A stretch of DNA of 64,000 nt from Mesorhizobium sp. M7A.F.Ca.US.008.03.1.1 (GCF_003997495.1 NZ_RZRU01000017.1:1-64000), one strand, 5' to 3'; shown: positions 35,328 to 44,581, numbered from the stretch's first letter. Notes: generated from the sequence alone by a model not told the origin. A program made the numbers and translations.

Positions 35328-35920
35328 CTGCGCTCCGATAGGCCGCACCTGCTGATCGACCCGCGCGCGCCGGCTGGACATGAATCTGCGGTGAGTTTTC
35401 GATGATCGCGCGTATGCCTGGGTTCATGAGCCTGCGGTCCATGGCACGCACATGACGTCAATCCGGTGACTCAGTCCCAGGCTCAGCAACGTCCGATGGA
35501 TGGAAAGCGGATCACTGTTCGATCGCGAACATGAAGCCTGGAGCGAGCGGAGCACTGTCTCAGGCTACAGTGACCGCTCGTCCGGCGCCCACGCCAATGC
35601 CGCCGTTCAAGAAAACCCCGCCCGTCCGAACAGCATTGCGTGACGTAACCCCAAGGACTGCGAATACGCATGCCGCAGCGTGATCTGTCAACGCCGCCAG
35701 CCGCGCCGCGAATGACCGATTCCGTTGTATGAACAGATGCTTATGGAAGGACCATCGCCCCGGATAAGGCTGGGAAAGGCGCTTTGCCGGGCTTTCTGGC
35801 GAGTGATCGCCGGAGACTCACACGGCTGCGGCCAGCATTCCCGGGCGATTTGCGACCGCCTGAATTGCCTGACTTTTTCTGGGTATGTTTTCCCAGGGAT
35901 GCAGCCAGCCGGGTAGCGGC
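35328..35920. other. Gene-free stretch between glnA and glnII
   Basis: About 590 bases between two tail-to-tail operons. It has short, unsupported frames on both strands, no ribosome site with a plausible product, no tRNA-like fold noticed and no repeat family that I recognise. It may be the worn trace of an old insertion, but nothing identifies its origin. Confidence 0.5.
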
Positions 35921-35956
35921 CAAAAAAAACCCCGGCGCGAACGAACGCCGGGGTCT
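35921..35956 (-). terminator. Intrinsic terminator of glnII
   Basis: On the minus strand the stem CCCCGGCG/CGCCGGGG is followed by an eight-T run (AAAAAAAA on the plus strand), 21 bases after the glnII stop. Confidence 0.92.
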
Positions 35957-35976
35957 TCTTGTCATAGTCCAAAAAC

Positions 35977-37017
35977 TTACGCCGCGGCCGAAACCTGGGC
36001 GCTTGCCGGAACCGAGGCGATCGTCTTCAGGATCTGCGAGGCGATCTGGTAAGGGTCGCCCTGCGAGTTCGGACGGCGGTCCTCCAGATAACCCTTGTAG
36101 TCGCTCTTGATGAAGGAATGCGGCACGCGGATCGAGGCGCCACGGTCGGCAATGCCATAGCTGAACCGGTTCCACGGCGCGGTCTCGTGCTTGCCGGTCA
36201 AGCGCTTGTCGTTGTCCGGGCCGTAGACGGCGATGTGATCCATCAGGTTCTTGTCGAAGGCCGCCATCAGCGCTTCGAAATAGGCCTTGCCGCCCACTTC
36301 GCGCATATAGGCGGTCGAGAAGTTGGCGTGCATGCCCGAGCCGTTCCAGTCGGTGTCGCCGAGCGGCTTGCAATGGTATTCGATGTCGATGCCGTATTTC
36401 TCGGTCAGGCGCTGCATGAGGTAGCGGGCCATCCACATCTGGTCGGCGGCTTTCTTGGAGCCCTTGCCGAAAATCTGGAATTCCCACTGGCCTTTGGCCA
36501 CTTCGGCGTTGATGCCTTCGTGGTTGATGCCGGCGGCGAGGCAGAGGTCGAGATGCTCCTCGACGATCTGGCGCGCGACAGAGCCGACATTGGAGTAGCC
36601 GACGCCGGTGTAGTACGGGCCCTGGGGTGCGGGGTAGCCGCTCTCGGGGAAGCCGAGCGGGCGGCCGTCCTTGTAGAAGAAGTACTCCTGCTCGAAGCCG
36701 AACCAGGCGCCCTCGTCATCGAGGATGGTGGCGCGCTTGTTGGAGGCATGCGGCGTGACGCCATCGGGCATCATGACTTCGCACATGACCAGCACGCCGT
36801 TGGTGCGGGCGGGATCCGGATAGACCGCAACCGGCTTCAGCACGCAATCGGAGCTGTGCCCTTCGGCCTGCTGGGTCGAGGAACCATCGAAGCCCCACAG
36901 CGGCAGCTGCTCGAGATCAGGGAATTCGGCGAATTCCTTGATCTGCGTCTTGCCGCGAAGGTTGGGGACCGGGGTGTATCCATCGAGCCAGATATACTCG
37001 AGCTTGTATTTCGTCAT
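35977..37017 (-). CDS. glnII: Glutamine synthetase type II (eukaryote-like)
   Basis: Decameric, heat-labile GSII typical of rhizobia and relatives; 346 residues. Features: LEYIWLDGYTPVPNLRGKT, LWGFDGSSTQQAEGHSSDC, the active-site segment EQEYFFYKDGRP, AGINHEGINAEVAKGQWEFQ, DWNGSGMHANFST and GKHETA. There is no adenylylation site, so control is expected to be transcriptional through NtrC and sigma-54, consistent with the promoter at 37105-37120. It lies divergent from a DUF2735 gene. Confidence 0.98.
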   Translation of the reverse strand: MTKYKLEYIWLDGYTPVPNLRGKTQIKEFAEFPDLEQLPLWGFDGSSTQQAEGHSSDCVLKPVAVYPDPARTNGVLVMCEVMMPDGVTPHASNKRATILDDEGAWFGFEQEYFFYKDGRPLGFPESGYPAPQGPYYTGVGYSNVGSVARQIVEEHLDLCLAAGINHEGINAEVAKGQWEFQIFGKGSKKAADQMWMARYLMQRLTEKYGIDIEYHCKPLGDTDWNGSGMHANFSTAYMREVGGKAYFEALMAAFDKNLMDHIAVYGPDNDKRLTGKHETAPWNRFSYGIADRGASIRVPHSFIKSDYKGYLEDRRPNSQGDPYQIASQILKTIASVPASAQVSAAA

Positions 37018-37104
37018 TCTAGAGCCTCTCGTTGCTGATCACCGAAGCTGGACGATGCCGGCATATGCCGAGCCATCCGGCAGACCGGCTGCCGGTTAAT
37101 AAAA

Positions 37105-37120
37105 TGCAAGTCATGTGCCA
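37105..37120 (-). promoter_or_regulatory. Sigma-54 (-24/-12) promoter of glnII
   Basis: On the minus strand TGGCAC-ATGAC-TTGCA matches the RpoN consensus exactly. Transcription would start near 37093, about 75 bases before the ATG. GGTGC-like bases just upstream (around 37134-37140) could be part of NtrC sites. glnII of rhizobia is known to require NtrC and RpoN. Confidence 0.88.
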
Positions 37121-37247
37121 TTTGCGCAGCGCGGGGTGCGTCAAAAGTGCCCATTTTATCCCGCCGATGCGGCCAGCCGTCTAAGCGATGCGTGGGGATC
37201 GATCAAAAGCCAAATCTGTTTAAATAACAGGCAAATACTGATCTTTC

Positions 37248-37266
37248 TTTAGGCATATTGCCTAAA
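37248..37266. promoter_or_regulatory. Perfect inverted repeat in the glnII-DUF2735 intergenic region
   Basis: TTTAGGC-ATATT-GCCTAAA, a 7-base palindrome with a 5-base A/T spacer, 69 bases before the DUF2735 start and 130 bases upstream of the glnII promoter. The shape fits a dimeric regulator site. The binding protein is unknown. Confidence 0.5.
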
Positions 37267-37334
37267 CGAGTCGCAGTACCTATCTTGATGGAAAGATGAA
37301 TCGATAAGGGTTCGCAAGAGAAAGGCGACCGACC

Positions 37335-37532
37335 ATGGAAATCACGTCAGCCCGTCCGTCGGCAAAAATCCTGATGTTCCCGGTGGCATCCCGGGCCTCT
37401 GCCTCAAATTTAGGCGTAAAGGCTAAGTTCGCGGCAGAGCTTGCTTCCCTGCGCGATCACCCGGCGAACCATGGCGAGGCCTGGTACCACGAGGCCGCCA
37501 TCGCTGAAGCGGATCAGCCTCGCAAGAGCTAA
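37335..37532 (+). CDS. DUF2735 domain-containing small protein
   Basis: Sixty-five residues: a variable N-terminus with AKILMFPVASRA, a middle polar region, and the family's C-terminal WYHEAAIAEADQPRKS. DUF2735 proteins are small, rhizobial and often sit next to glnII, as here (divergent, 317 bases apart). A role linked to GSII or nitrogen status is suggested by context only. AGGCGA upstream is a moderate ribosome site; a strong terminator follows. Confidence 0.82.
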   Translation: MEITSARPSAKILMFPVASRASASNLGVKAKFAAELASLRDHPANHGEAWYHEAAIAEADQPRKS

Positions 37533-37572
37533 GGCAATTCGCGGGACTGGCCAAAGAGAGGCCCTGGAATTG

Positions 37573-37608
37573 AAAAGCCCGGCGCGATTGCTCGCGCCGG
37601 GCTTTTTT
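37573..37608. terminator. Bidirectional intrinsic terminator
   Basis: AAAAGCCCGGCGCGA/TCGCGCCGGGCTTTTTT, a perfect 12-base GC stem with A and T runs on either side. It separates the DUF2735 gene from the convergent transporter gene. Confidence 0.95.
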
Positions 37609-37624
37609 ACACCTGTGTCCTCGC

Positions 37625-39514
37625 CTATTCCTTGGCGTGCAGGTCGGTACCGAGCGTGTCCTTGACGAAGATCATGCCGATGACCAGCGTTATCGCCGCG
37701 ATCACAACCGGATACCAAAGGCCGTAATAGATGTCGCCTTTGTAGGCACTGAGCGCGAACACGGTGGCCGGCAGCAGGCCGCCGAACCAACCATTGCCGA
37801 TGTGATAGGGCAGCGACATGCCGGTGTAGCGGATGCGGGTCGGGAACATCTCGACCAGGATCGCCGCGATCGGCCCGTAGACCATGGTCACGAACAACAC
37901 CAGAATGAACAGGATGCCGATCGTCATCGGCCAATTCACGGACGCCGGATCGGCGTACATGGCGAACGCGCCGCCGCCTGGAATATTGTAGACGGTGACT
38001 TCGGGTGCGCCCGCTGCCTCGTCGGTGGTCAGCAGCTTGTCCTTGACCGCCTGGTCGATCGGCACCGTCGCCTTCTCACCGGCGCGGATGGCGGCGGCGT
38101 CCAGCTTCAGTTCCGGGTTGGCGGCGACAAACGCGTCGAGCTTCTGGTCCGCAACCTTGATTGCCGCGCGCTTCAGCGGATAGCCGCCATCCCGCAACGA
38201 GATGTTGACGGCTTTCACGAAGGCCGCGTCCTTGGCCTTGGCCTGATCGCCGGCGGCGACAGCGTCGTAGGAATCCACCGTTTCGTTGCCGATCTTGACC
38301 GATGCGGGTGTTCCGGCCGCGGCCGTCGACACCACATCATAGGGAACCGAGTTCTTGGTCAGGAACGAAGTCGCGATATCGCAGGATGTCGTGAACTTCG
38401 CTGTGCCGACCGGATTGAACTGGAACTTGCAGTCGCCAGGTGCAGCCGTCACCGTCGCCCGTGTGTTCTGCTGGGCCGTGGCAAGCGCCGGATTGGCAGC
38501 CCAGGTCAGCGCCTTGAACAGCGGGAAGGTGCAGACAATCGCCAAGGCAAGCCCAGCCATAATAATCGGCTTGCGGCCGATCTTGTCAGAGAGCCAGCCG
38601 AAGACGACGAAGAAGATCGAGCCGATCGCCAGTGCGATGGCGATCATGATGTTGACCGACTGCGCATCGACCTTCAGCACGTTGGTCAGGAAGAACAGCG
38701 CGTAGAACTGGCCGTTGTACCAGACTACGGCCTGGCCGGCGGTGAGGCCGAGCAGCGCCAGGATCGCAATCTTAGCATTCTTCCACTGGCCGAAGGCTTC
38801 CGTCAGTGGCGCCTTGGAGCCCTTGCCCTCATCCTTCATGCGCTGGAAGGTCGGTGATTCGGAGAGAGAAAGCCGGATCCAAATCGAGATGCCCAGCAGC
38901 AGAAAGGATACGATGAACGGAATACGCCAGCCCCAGGCAGCATAGTTTTCCTTGCTCAATGAAGCCTGGACGATCAGGATCACAATCAGCGACAGGAACA
39001 GGCCGAGCGTCGCCGTCGTCTGGATCCACGAGGTGTAGTAGCCGCGCCGGTTGTCCGGCGCATGCTCGGCGACGTAAGTGGCCGCACCGCCATATTCGCC
39101 ACCGAGCGCCAGGCCCTGCAGCATGCGCAGGATGATCAGGATCACGGGAGCCGCGATGCCCAAGGTCGCATAGCCAGGCAGCAAGCCGACCAGGAAAGTC
39201 GACAAGCCCATGATCGTCATGGTGACGAGGAAGGTATATTTACGGCCGACAAGGTCACCGATGCGGCCGAACAGCAAGGCGCCGAACGGGCGCACCAAGA
39301 AGCCGGCGGCGAAAGCCAGCAGCGCAAAGATGTTGCGCGTCGCTTCCGGAATGGCAGGACTGAAAAAGGTCGAACCAATGAACACTGCCAGCGATCCGTA
39401 GAGATAGAAATCATACCATTCGAAAACGGTGCCGAGCGAGGAAGCGAAGATGACTTTCTTCTCTTCCCGCGTCATGCCGCGGCTTGTTCCGCCGGCGGTC
39501 GATGCTATTGCCAT
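37625..39514 (-). CDS. MFS transporter, metabolite:H+ symporter (MHS) family, with periplasmic insertion
   Basis: Twelve-helix MHS-type carrier (relatives move proline/betaine, shikimate or dicarboxylates) of 629 residues, about 190 more than ShiA or ProP-like members without the insertion. Family motifs are GTVFEWYDFYLYGSLA, FGRIGDLVGRKYTFL and FGWLSDKIGRKPI. The extra residues, about 340-525, lie between predicted helices 9 and 10, on the periplasmic side, and contain two cysteines (about 362 and 378). The start at 39514 follows GGGAGG. The substrate cannot be told from the sequence. Confidence 0.9.
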   Translation of the reverse strand: MAIASTAGGTSRGMTREEKKVIFASSLGTVFEWYDFYLYGSLAVFIGSTFFSPAIPEATRNIFALLAFAAGFLVRPFGALLFGRIGDLVGRKYTFLVTMTIMGLSTFLVGLLPGYATLGIAAPVILIILRMLQGLALGGEYGGAATYVAEHAPDNRRGYYTSWIQTTATLGLFLSLIVILIVQASLSKENYAAWGWRIPFIVSFLLLGISIWIRLSLSESPTFQRMKDEGKGSKAPLTEAFGQWKNAKIAILALLGLTAGQAVVWYNGQFYALFFLTNVLKVDAQSVNIMIAIALAIGSIFFVVFGWLSDKIGRKPIIMAGLALAIVCTFPLFKALTWAANPALATAQQNTRATVTAAPGDCKFQFNPVGTAKFTTSCDIATSFLTKNSVPYDVVSTAAAGTPASVKIGNETVDSYDAVAAGDQAKAKDAAFVKAVNISLRDGGYPLKRAAIKVADQKLDAFVAANPELKLDAAAIRAGEKATVPIDQAVKDKLLTTDEAAGAPEVTVYNIPGGGAFAMYADPASVNWPMTIGILFILVLFVTMVYGPIAAILVEMFPTRIRYTGMSLPYHIGNGWFGGLLPATVFALSAYKGDIYYGLWYPVVIAAITLVIGMIFVKDTLGTDLHAKE

Positions 39515-39705
39515 TGCGTTTATCCTCCCGTGAGACCCGTTCTCGATGCTGCGCGACACCGTCCGCGTTCTCCTCCGAGCACGGACTCAACGACAGCCAT
39601 TCGGGAAAAATGACAGAAACCGCCCGCCAAAGGCAGCGCGTCTTTGGGATTATGACTTTGGTATTAGGTGCGCTGCGGGATGAAACCGGGCGAGCTGGGA
39701 AACCC

Positions 39706-40497
39706 CTAGCCCTTGAGCGCTTCCAGCAGGCCGACAGCAGCCATCATGTCGCGCTTGCGAGCCGCGCGGCGGGCAACGGCCTCTGCATCCTGCCCCCAGT
39801 GCTCGATCTGCCAGTCCTCGTCGACATAGCCGGCGGCCCAGGCAGAATCGGCATCGAGTTCGCCGAAATCGACAGCCAGCGCCAGCAGAGCCGAGCCGGT
39901 CAGCGAGGTCATCACGTGGATGGCGGCCAGCCGCAGCGGCTCAGTTCGCTGGGCAAGATGGCTGCCCAGCACGGCGATGCTTTCGCGCGGCTGCTCGACA
40001 TGGATGATCCCCTCGGCGAGATTGAAGCGAGCCCCGAGCGTCGCCCTCGCCCAGTCGATCACAGGGTCCCAATGCTGGTTCTGCCGCTCCACCAGCCCTT
40101 GGGGTGCGTCGGCGCGATAGCAGAGCAGATCGGATGAGGCAAAGCGCAGGATATCCTCCAGCACCGCCTGCGGGTCGCTGGCGACGCCGTCGATGGCGGT
40201 GTTGACGAGACGCATCACCGGCATGGTCACCGGATCGATGGTCTCGCTTTGGGCGGCGAACTCGTCGGCGACGAGCGCGGCTGCCGCCTCGGTAGGCAGC
40301 GCCAGCAGCGCCTTGCCTGGGGTGCGCACCGGCTTGCCGTCGAGATGCACGGCGAAGCCATTGTCGACAGGTGCGACAGAGGCGGCCTTGTAGAAGCGCT
40401 TCGGCAGATGCGTCTTCATCTGGATCCGGGCGCGGCGCACAGGATCCGGGTCGGAGAGATATTTGCCCGCTTCGAGGTCGTTGAGGATATCACGCAT
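39706..40497 (-). CDS. ATP12 family F1-ATPase assembly chaperone
   Basis: Protein of 263 residues with the ATP12 domain, which chaperones the F1 alpha subunit. Conserved runs are PKRFYKAASVAP, GFAVHLDGKPVRTPGK, LAALPTEAAAALVADEF (here LLALPTE), MPVMRLVNTAIDGV, SDLLCYRAD and QHWDPVIDWA. The conservation of ATP12 in alphaproteobacteria and mitochondria is established. It precedes (in transcription order follows) an EamA exporter gene with an 11-base gap. Confidence 0.95.
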   Translation of the reverse strand: MRDILNDLEAGKYLSDPDPVRRARIQMKTHLPKRFYKAASVAPVDNGFAVHLDGKPVRTPGKALLALPTEAAAALVADEFAAQSETIDPVTMPVMRLVNTAIDGVASDPQAVLEDILRFASSDLLCYRADAPQGLVERQNQHWDPVIDWARATLGARFNLAEGIIHVEQPRESIAVLGSHLAQRTEPLRLAAIHVMTSLTGSALLALAVDFGELDADSAWAAGYVDEDWQIEHWGQDAEAVARRAARKRDMMAAVGLLEALKG

Positions 40498-40508
40498 GAA
40501 GGTCTCTC

Positions 40509-41426
40509 TTACACCGGCGTCAGCTTGCGCGCCGGCCGGTTGACGATGATCAGGCCGGCGGCAATGAGGCCAAGTGCCAGGAAAATGCGCATGGTCAGCG
40601 GCTCATTCAAGAACATGGCGCCGCACAAAACGCCGAAAACCGGCGACAGGAAGGTGAAACTGGACAGGCCTGATGCCGGATAGCGCCGCAGCAGCCAGAA
40701 CCACAGCACATAGGTGAAGGCGACGATGTAGACAGCCTGGAAAAGCAGCGCCAAAGTCGGCAGCACGGTCGGGTCGCGAACGGGCGGGCCGGCGAGAGGC
40801 AGCACCAATACGCCTACGATCGCTGCCCCGGCGAGCTGGTAAAGCAGAAGCTTCTCGGCGCTCGCCTCGACCAGCTTCGACCGCTTGATGAGGACGTTGG
40901 TCAAAGCCCAGAAGAATCCGGAGCCAAGGCTCAGCAGATCGCCGAACAGCATGTCTCCACCACCGCCAAGCTTGTCGGAAAACACCGCGGCAAGGCCGGC
41001 AAAGGCCAGCAGCAGGCCAAGGAATTTTCTCAACGTGATCTGCTCGCCGAGCAGGAAATGGCCGCCGAGCAGCATCCAGAACGGCATCGTGTTGACCAGC
41101 AGCGTGTTGCGGGCAACGGTCGTATGCTCCAGGCCGACATAAAGGCAAAGGAACTCGATGCCGAAAAGCGCGCCAACCACGATGCCGGCGAGCAAAGTCC
41201 CGTCGGGCGTGAAAAGCGCGATGCCGCGCCACCGGCACCAGGCAAAGACACACAGGCCACCGATGATCGAGCGCGCGATCGACAGGAAAACCGGGTCATA
41301 GCCGGCGTAGGAGATCTTGGCGGCGACGTAATTCAGCCCCCAGGAAAAGGTCAGTCCGACCATGATGGCGGCGGCGGCCATGTCGACCGTGTCGCGCCGG
41401 TCGAGCGCGTCGGTGGCGCCGCTCAC
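40509..41426 (-). CDS. DMT family (EamA) exporter
   Basis: Integral membrane protein of 305 residues with ten predicted helices in two EamA halves (the first ending GLAAVFSDKLGG, the second starting LSLGSGFFWALTNVLIKRSK). Family members export amino acids, metabolites or drugs. It lies only 2 bases after an RluA-type pseudouridine synthase gene and 11 before ATP12, so the three form a likely operon. The substrate is unknown. Confidence 0.92.
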   Translation of the reverse strand: MSGATDALDRRDTVDMAAAAIMVGLTFSWGLNYVAAKISYAGYDPVFLSIARSIIGGLCVFAWCRWRGIALFTPDGTLLAGIVVGALFGIEFLCLYVGLEHTTVARNTLLVNTMPFWMLLGGHFLLGEQITLRKFLGLLLAFAGLAAVFSDKLGGGGDMLFGDLLSLGSGFFWALTNVLIKRSKLVEASAEKLLLYQLAGAAIVGVLVLPLAGPPVRDPTVLPTLALLFQAVYIVAFTYVLWFWLLRRYPASGLSSFTFLSPVFGVLCGAMFLNEPLTMRIFLALGLIAAGLIIVNRPARKLTPV

Positions 41427-41428
41427 GA

Positions 41429-42409
41429 TCAGTCCTCCGCGCTGGCGTCGTCGAAGCCGATCAGGTTCCAGCTCTGGCGCATGTGCGGTGGCATTGGCGC
41501 GGTGACATCGATGACGCCCTTGTCGGGATGCGGAATGATGATGCGGCGGGCGTGCAGATGCAGGCGGTTTTGAATGCCGCCGGGAAAGTCCCAGTTGGTG
41601 TCGGCCTCGAAATATTTCGGATCGCCCAGGATCGGGCAGCCGATGTGGGCGGCATGAACGCGAAGCTGGTGGGTGCGGCCGGTATAAGGCTCCATCTCCA
41701 GCCAGGTCATCGTCTGCGCCGCCTGCTCGATGATCCGGTAATAGGACACGGCATGGTCGGCGCCCTTTTCGCCGTGCGCGGCGATACGCACGCGGTCACC
41801 ATCCGGCGTCGGCTCCTTGATCAGCCAAGTCGAGATCTTGTCCTCGCGCTTGGGCGGCACGCCCTTGACCAGTGCCCAATAGGTCTTCTTGGTCTCGCGG
41901 GCGCGAAACGCTTCCGAGAGCTTCATGGCGGCCAGCCGGCTGCGGGCGACGACCAGCACGCCCGAGGTGTCGCGGTCGAGCCTGTGAACCAATCTGGGCT
42001 TCTCGCCCTTCTGGTTGCGCCAGGCCTCCAGCATGTCGTCGACATTGCGGGTGACGCCCGAGCCGCCCTGCACCGCAAGGCCCGCCGGCTTGTTGAAGAC
42101 GAAAACCTTAGGGTCTTCATGGATCAGCATTTTCGACAGGACATCGGCATCGCCCTGGTTGCGGATCGAGTGGCCAGTCAGCGCACTCTCGCCCTTCTTG
42201 TCGACCTCGAGCGGTGGGACGCGAACCATCTGGCCGGGCTCGACACGAGTGTCGGCCTTGACCCGGCCGCCGTCGACACGGATCTGGCCGGAGCGCAGAA
42301 GCTTCTGCAAATGGCCGAAACCAAGGCCCGGGAAATGGGTCTTGAACCAGCGGTCGAGCCGCATGCCCGCCTCGCCGGCCTCCACCGTGATCTGTTCAAC
42401 GCCTGCCAT
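41429..42409 (-). CDS. rluC: RluA family pseudouridine synthase (RluC-like)
   Basis: Converts uridines in 23S rRNA to pseudouridine; 326 residues. An N-terminal S4 RNA-binding domain (MRLDRWFKTHFPGLG, LLRSGQIRVDGGRV) precedes the catalytic domain with HRLDRDTSGVLVVARS (catalytic Asp), then PYTGRTHQLRVHAAHIGCPILGD. The S4 domain and length favour RluC/D over RluA. It leads the rluC-like/EamA/ATP12 cluster. Confidence 0.94.
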   Translation of the reverse strand: MAGVEQITVEAGEAGMRLDRWFKTHFPGLGFGHLQKLLRSGQIRVDGGRVKADTRVEPGQMVRVPPLEVDKKGESALTGHSIRNQGDADVLSKMLIHEDPKVFVFNKPAGLAVQGGSGVTRNVDDMLEAWRNQKGEKPRLVHRLDRDTSGVLVVARSRLAAMKLSEAFRARETKKTYWALVKGVPPKREDKISTWLIKEPTPDGDRVRIAAHGEKGADHAVSYYRIIEQAAQTMTWLEMEPYTGRTHQLRVHAAHIGCPILGDPKYFEADTNWDFPGGIQNRLHLHARRIIIPHPDKGVIDVTAPMPPHMRQSWNLIGFDDASAED

Positions 42410-42471
42410 GTTTTTTGTCGCTTATCCGTTTCCCGAGCGAAGCCCGGCCTGTTCTTGGCGCGGCAATAGCA

Positions 42472-42846
42472 CTAAGGCAGGCTTCTTGCGAGCCAAAGTC
42501 CCAGAAACAGGGCGATAATGGCGCCAATGACGCTGGCAAGGGCATAACCCAGCGCAGGCAGCGTGGCTCCCCGCTCCCACAGCGTCGCGAAGTCGAGCGA
42601 AAAGGCTGAGAAGGTTGTGAAGCCGCCAAGAATGCCGGTCGCAACGAACAGCCTGATCTCGTTCGATCCGCCACGGCGCATCATGGAGGCGATGAACAGC
42701 CCCATGGCGAAGGAGCCGATGACGTTGATGGCCATCGTGCCCCAGGGATAGTTAGGGCCGACAAGGCGCAGCGCGCCGATGTTGGTGAGGTGACGAATTC
42801 CGGCACCGATCCCGCCACCGGCGATGACGAGAAGCAGATTGAACAT
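42472..42846 (-). CDS. crcB: Fluoride ion channel CrcB/Fluc
   Basis: Four-helix membrane protein of 124 residues that assembles as a dual-topology dimer exporting fluoride. Conserved features are GGGIGAGIRHLT, NVIGSFAMGLF and the Phe-box segment GFTTFSAFSLD. The gap to rluC is 62 bases. No fluoride riboswitch was recognised in the 76 bases upstream, so control is not evident from the sequence. Confidence 0.95.
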   Translation of the reverse strand: MFNLLLVIAGGGIGAGIRHLTNIGALRLVGPNYPWGTMAINVIGSFAMGLFIASMMRRGGSNEIRLFVATGILGGFTTFSAFSLDFATLWERGATLPALGYALASVIGAIIALFLGLWLARSLP

Positions 42847-42922
42847 GACCGTTTACTGCCCCCACAGGGCTGCCCGGTCAATCCCTCGTTGTGGGCGCAA
42901 CCGCACAGATCAGCCGAGCTCG

Positions 42923-44581
42923 TCACCACTCAGGCGTTGCCCATCCCGGATATTTTTTCCTGAGTTCGTTATAGAGGTCATCGATCTCCGTTTTGCCGAC
43001 AGGGCGCACCTGTTCGTAGAGGTAGCCCTTGACGTTGCCGGACAGCTGGTACGCTGCAATGCGCCTGTATGCTGCGCCGATGCCTTTGCCTTCGACAATG
43101 TATTGGTCTGGTATCGAGACACAGAGCTGCGCACCCGGCTGCAGATGGACGACAGGCGGGTCGGTCACGACAACGTATTTGGACTTCAACGCCGCCGGTC
43201 TGAATCGATCGCGACTATCGACCTGACAAGCCCACTCGATGCGAGGGTAAAGGTCCTTGTCCATTTCATACAGCAATGAGTCGCTCATGATCCCGCTGGA
43301 TGCAAATACCGACAGCCGGTCCCCCGGTCCCATCTTTCCAAGAAGGTCATCGATAAGGCGCCTGTATTCTGGAAGATTGTCGAGGTGCAGCGGGAGCGTG
43401 GCTTCCCTGGCAAAGACGTAGCTGATCGGTGACAGCACCTGACGGCCAATCGGGAAAAAAGTACCGAAAAACGCCAGCACGGCGCCAACGGCTATCGCGG
43501 CGTTCGACCATCGCGATCTCAGCGCCGGCATCGAAACGATCGCAACGATTGCTTGGGCGTAGGCAGGAAAGAGCCAAAGAAACATTGGCACCGAATGATG
43601 GCGATCCGGGTCCTGCATGCGGGTGAAGAGGAAGAAGGTGAGTACCGAAGCAACGGCACAGAACAGGGAAAATATGTTTCGGCGTATGATGGAGACGTAA
43701 AGGCCAAATAAGATCAACAGCCAGTTCACATAGCTGAGCCGTGATCCTACCTGGTCAAGCTGTGAAACGAAGCTTGTCTTGTATCCGCTGTAAAGGTCGC
43801 CATAGCTGGTTCCCAGTATCTTGAGGATCAGGGGCTGCTGGAAGGTCAGGGCGGCTCCGACAACCACGAGGATCGCACACAGGCCCCCGACGGCGGCATT
43901 GCGGAGTGCCGGAAAGTCCCGGTCTTTCGCGACCTGCAGAAGACAGAAGAAGGCTGCGGAAATTCCGACCCCGATGACGGGATAGGCATACCAGCGGCGC
44001 AGCACGAATGCCAACCACAGGCATACGCCGACACGTATACCGCTGATCACCGGTTCACGGGTCAGGAACCTCGATTTCCAGAGAAAATAGGTTGCCGCGC
44101 AAAGCGCGAGACAGCCGGCAATGTCAGGCAACCCACGAAGCGTTGCCGCCCAGAAGGGCGTGTAGAGAAAGGCCGCAATCCATACGGTGAGCCAGCTTCG
44201 GCATGAAGACGTCCCGGTCGCCGCCTCCAGATAGCTCATTCTGCCGACAAGAAGAGCGGTCGGGACCAGATAAACAGCGACTATTCCGGCGATGTAGGAA
44301 AACCTCGAATCGCCAAAAATGATGTGAAACGGCATCAGCGGCACCAGGATCGCCGCACTGTAGTCATCCGTGGCGATCGAGGTCCTCAAATGGCTGAGCC
44401 ACTCGAGAGGGCTCTGAATCAAGAGCGTGCCTTGCCGGCTAAACGTGTCGAAATAGGCAGCGAAGTCCCAGTAATAGACAGGCTGTTCAAGCCCTACATA
44501 GCTGAGAGCAAGAGCGACTCCCAGAAGAGCGGCGCACACATATGTCGTTGCCCAAAATCCGAGAGATTTGTTCTTCGTCAC
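42923..44581 (-). CDS. Polytopic membrane protein, possible GT-C-like glycosyltransferase
   Basis: Membrane protein of 552 residues with about ten to twelve predicted helices up to residue 400, then a soluble periplasmic part of about 150. The first loop has an acidic motif (YYWDFAAYFDTFSRQ), the position in which GT-C enzymes keep their catalytic acidic residues. No family match is certain. It is followed by crcB and preceded by a hydroxylase-like gene. Base composition looks lower in GC than its neighbours. A role in sugar transfer to envelope polymers is a guess based on topology. Confidence 0.5.
   Translation of the reverse strand: MTKNKSLGFWATTYVCAALLGVALALSYVGLEQPVYYWDFAAYFDTFSRQGTLLIQSPLEWLSHLRTSIATDDYSAAILVPLMPFHIIFGDSRFSYIAGIVAVYLVPTALLVGRMSYLEAATGTSSCRSWLTVWIAAFLYTPFWAATLRGLPDIAGCLALCAATYFLWKSRFLTREPVISGIRVGVCLWLAFVLRRWYAYPVIGVGISAAFFCLLQVAKDRDFPALRNAAVGGLCAILVVVGAALTFQQPLILKILGTSYGDLYSGYKTSFVSQLDQVGSRLSYVNWLLILFGLYVSIIRRNIFSLFCAVASVLTFFLFTRMQDPDRHHSVPMFLWLFPAYAQAIVAIVSMPALRSRWSNAAIAVGAVLAFFGTFFPIGRQVLSPISYVFAREATLPLHLDNLPEYRRLIDDLLGKMGPGDRLSVFASSGIMSDSLLYEMDKDLYPRIEWACQVDSRDRFRPAALKSKYVVVTDPPVVHLQPGAQLCVSIPDQYIVEGKGIGAAYRRIAAYQLSGNVKGYLYEQVRPVGKTEIDDLYNELRKKYPGWATPEW

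Noticed and set aside
35328..35920. Possible degraded insertion sequence or gene between glnA and glnII
   Set aside because: No transposase-like motif, terminal inverted repeats or target-site duplication could be seen; reported only as gene-free.
42847..42922. Fluoride riboswitch before crcB
   Set aside because: The short upstream region does not show the conserved fluoride-aptamer pattern that I could recognise by eye.
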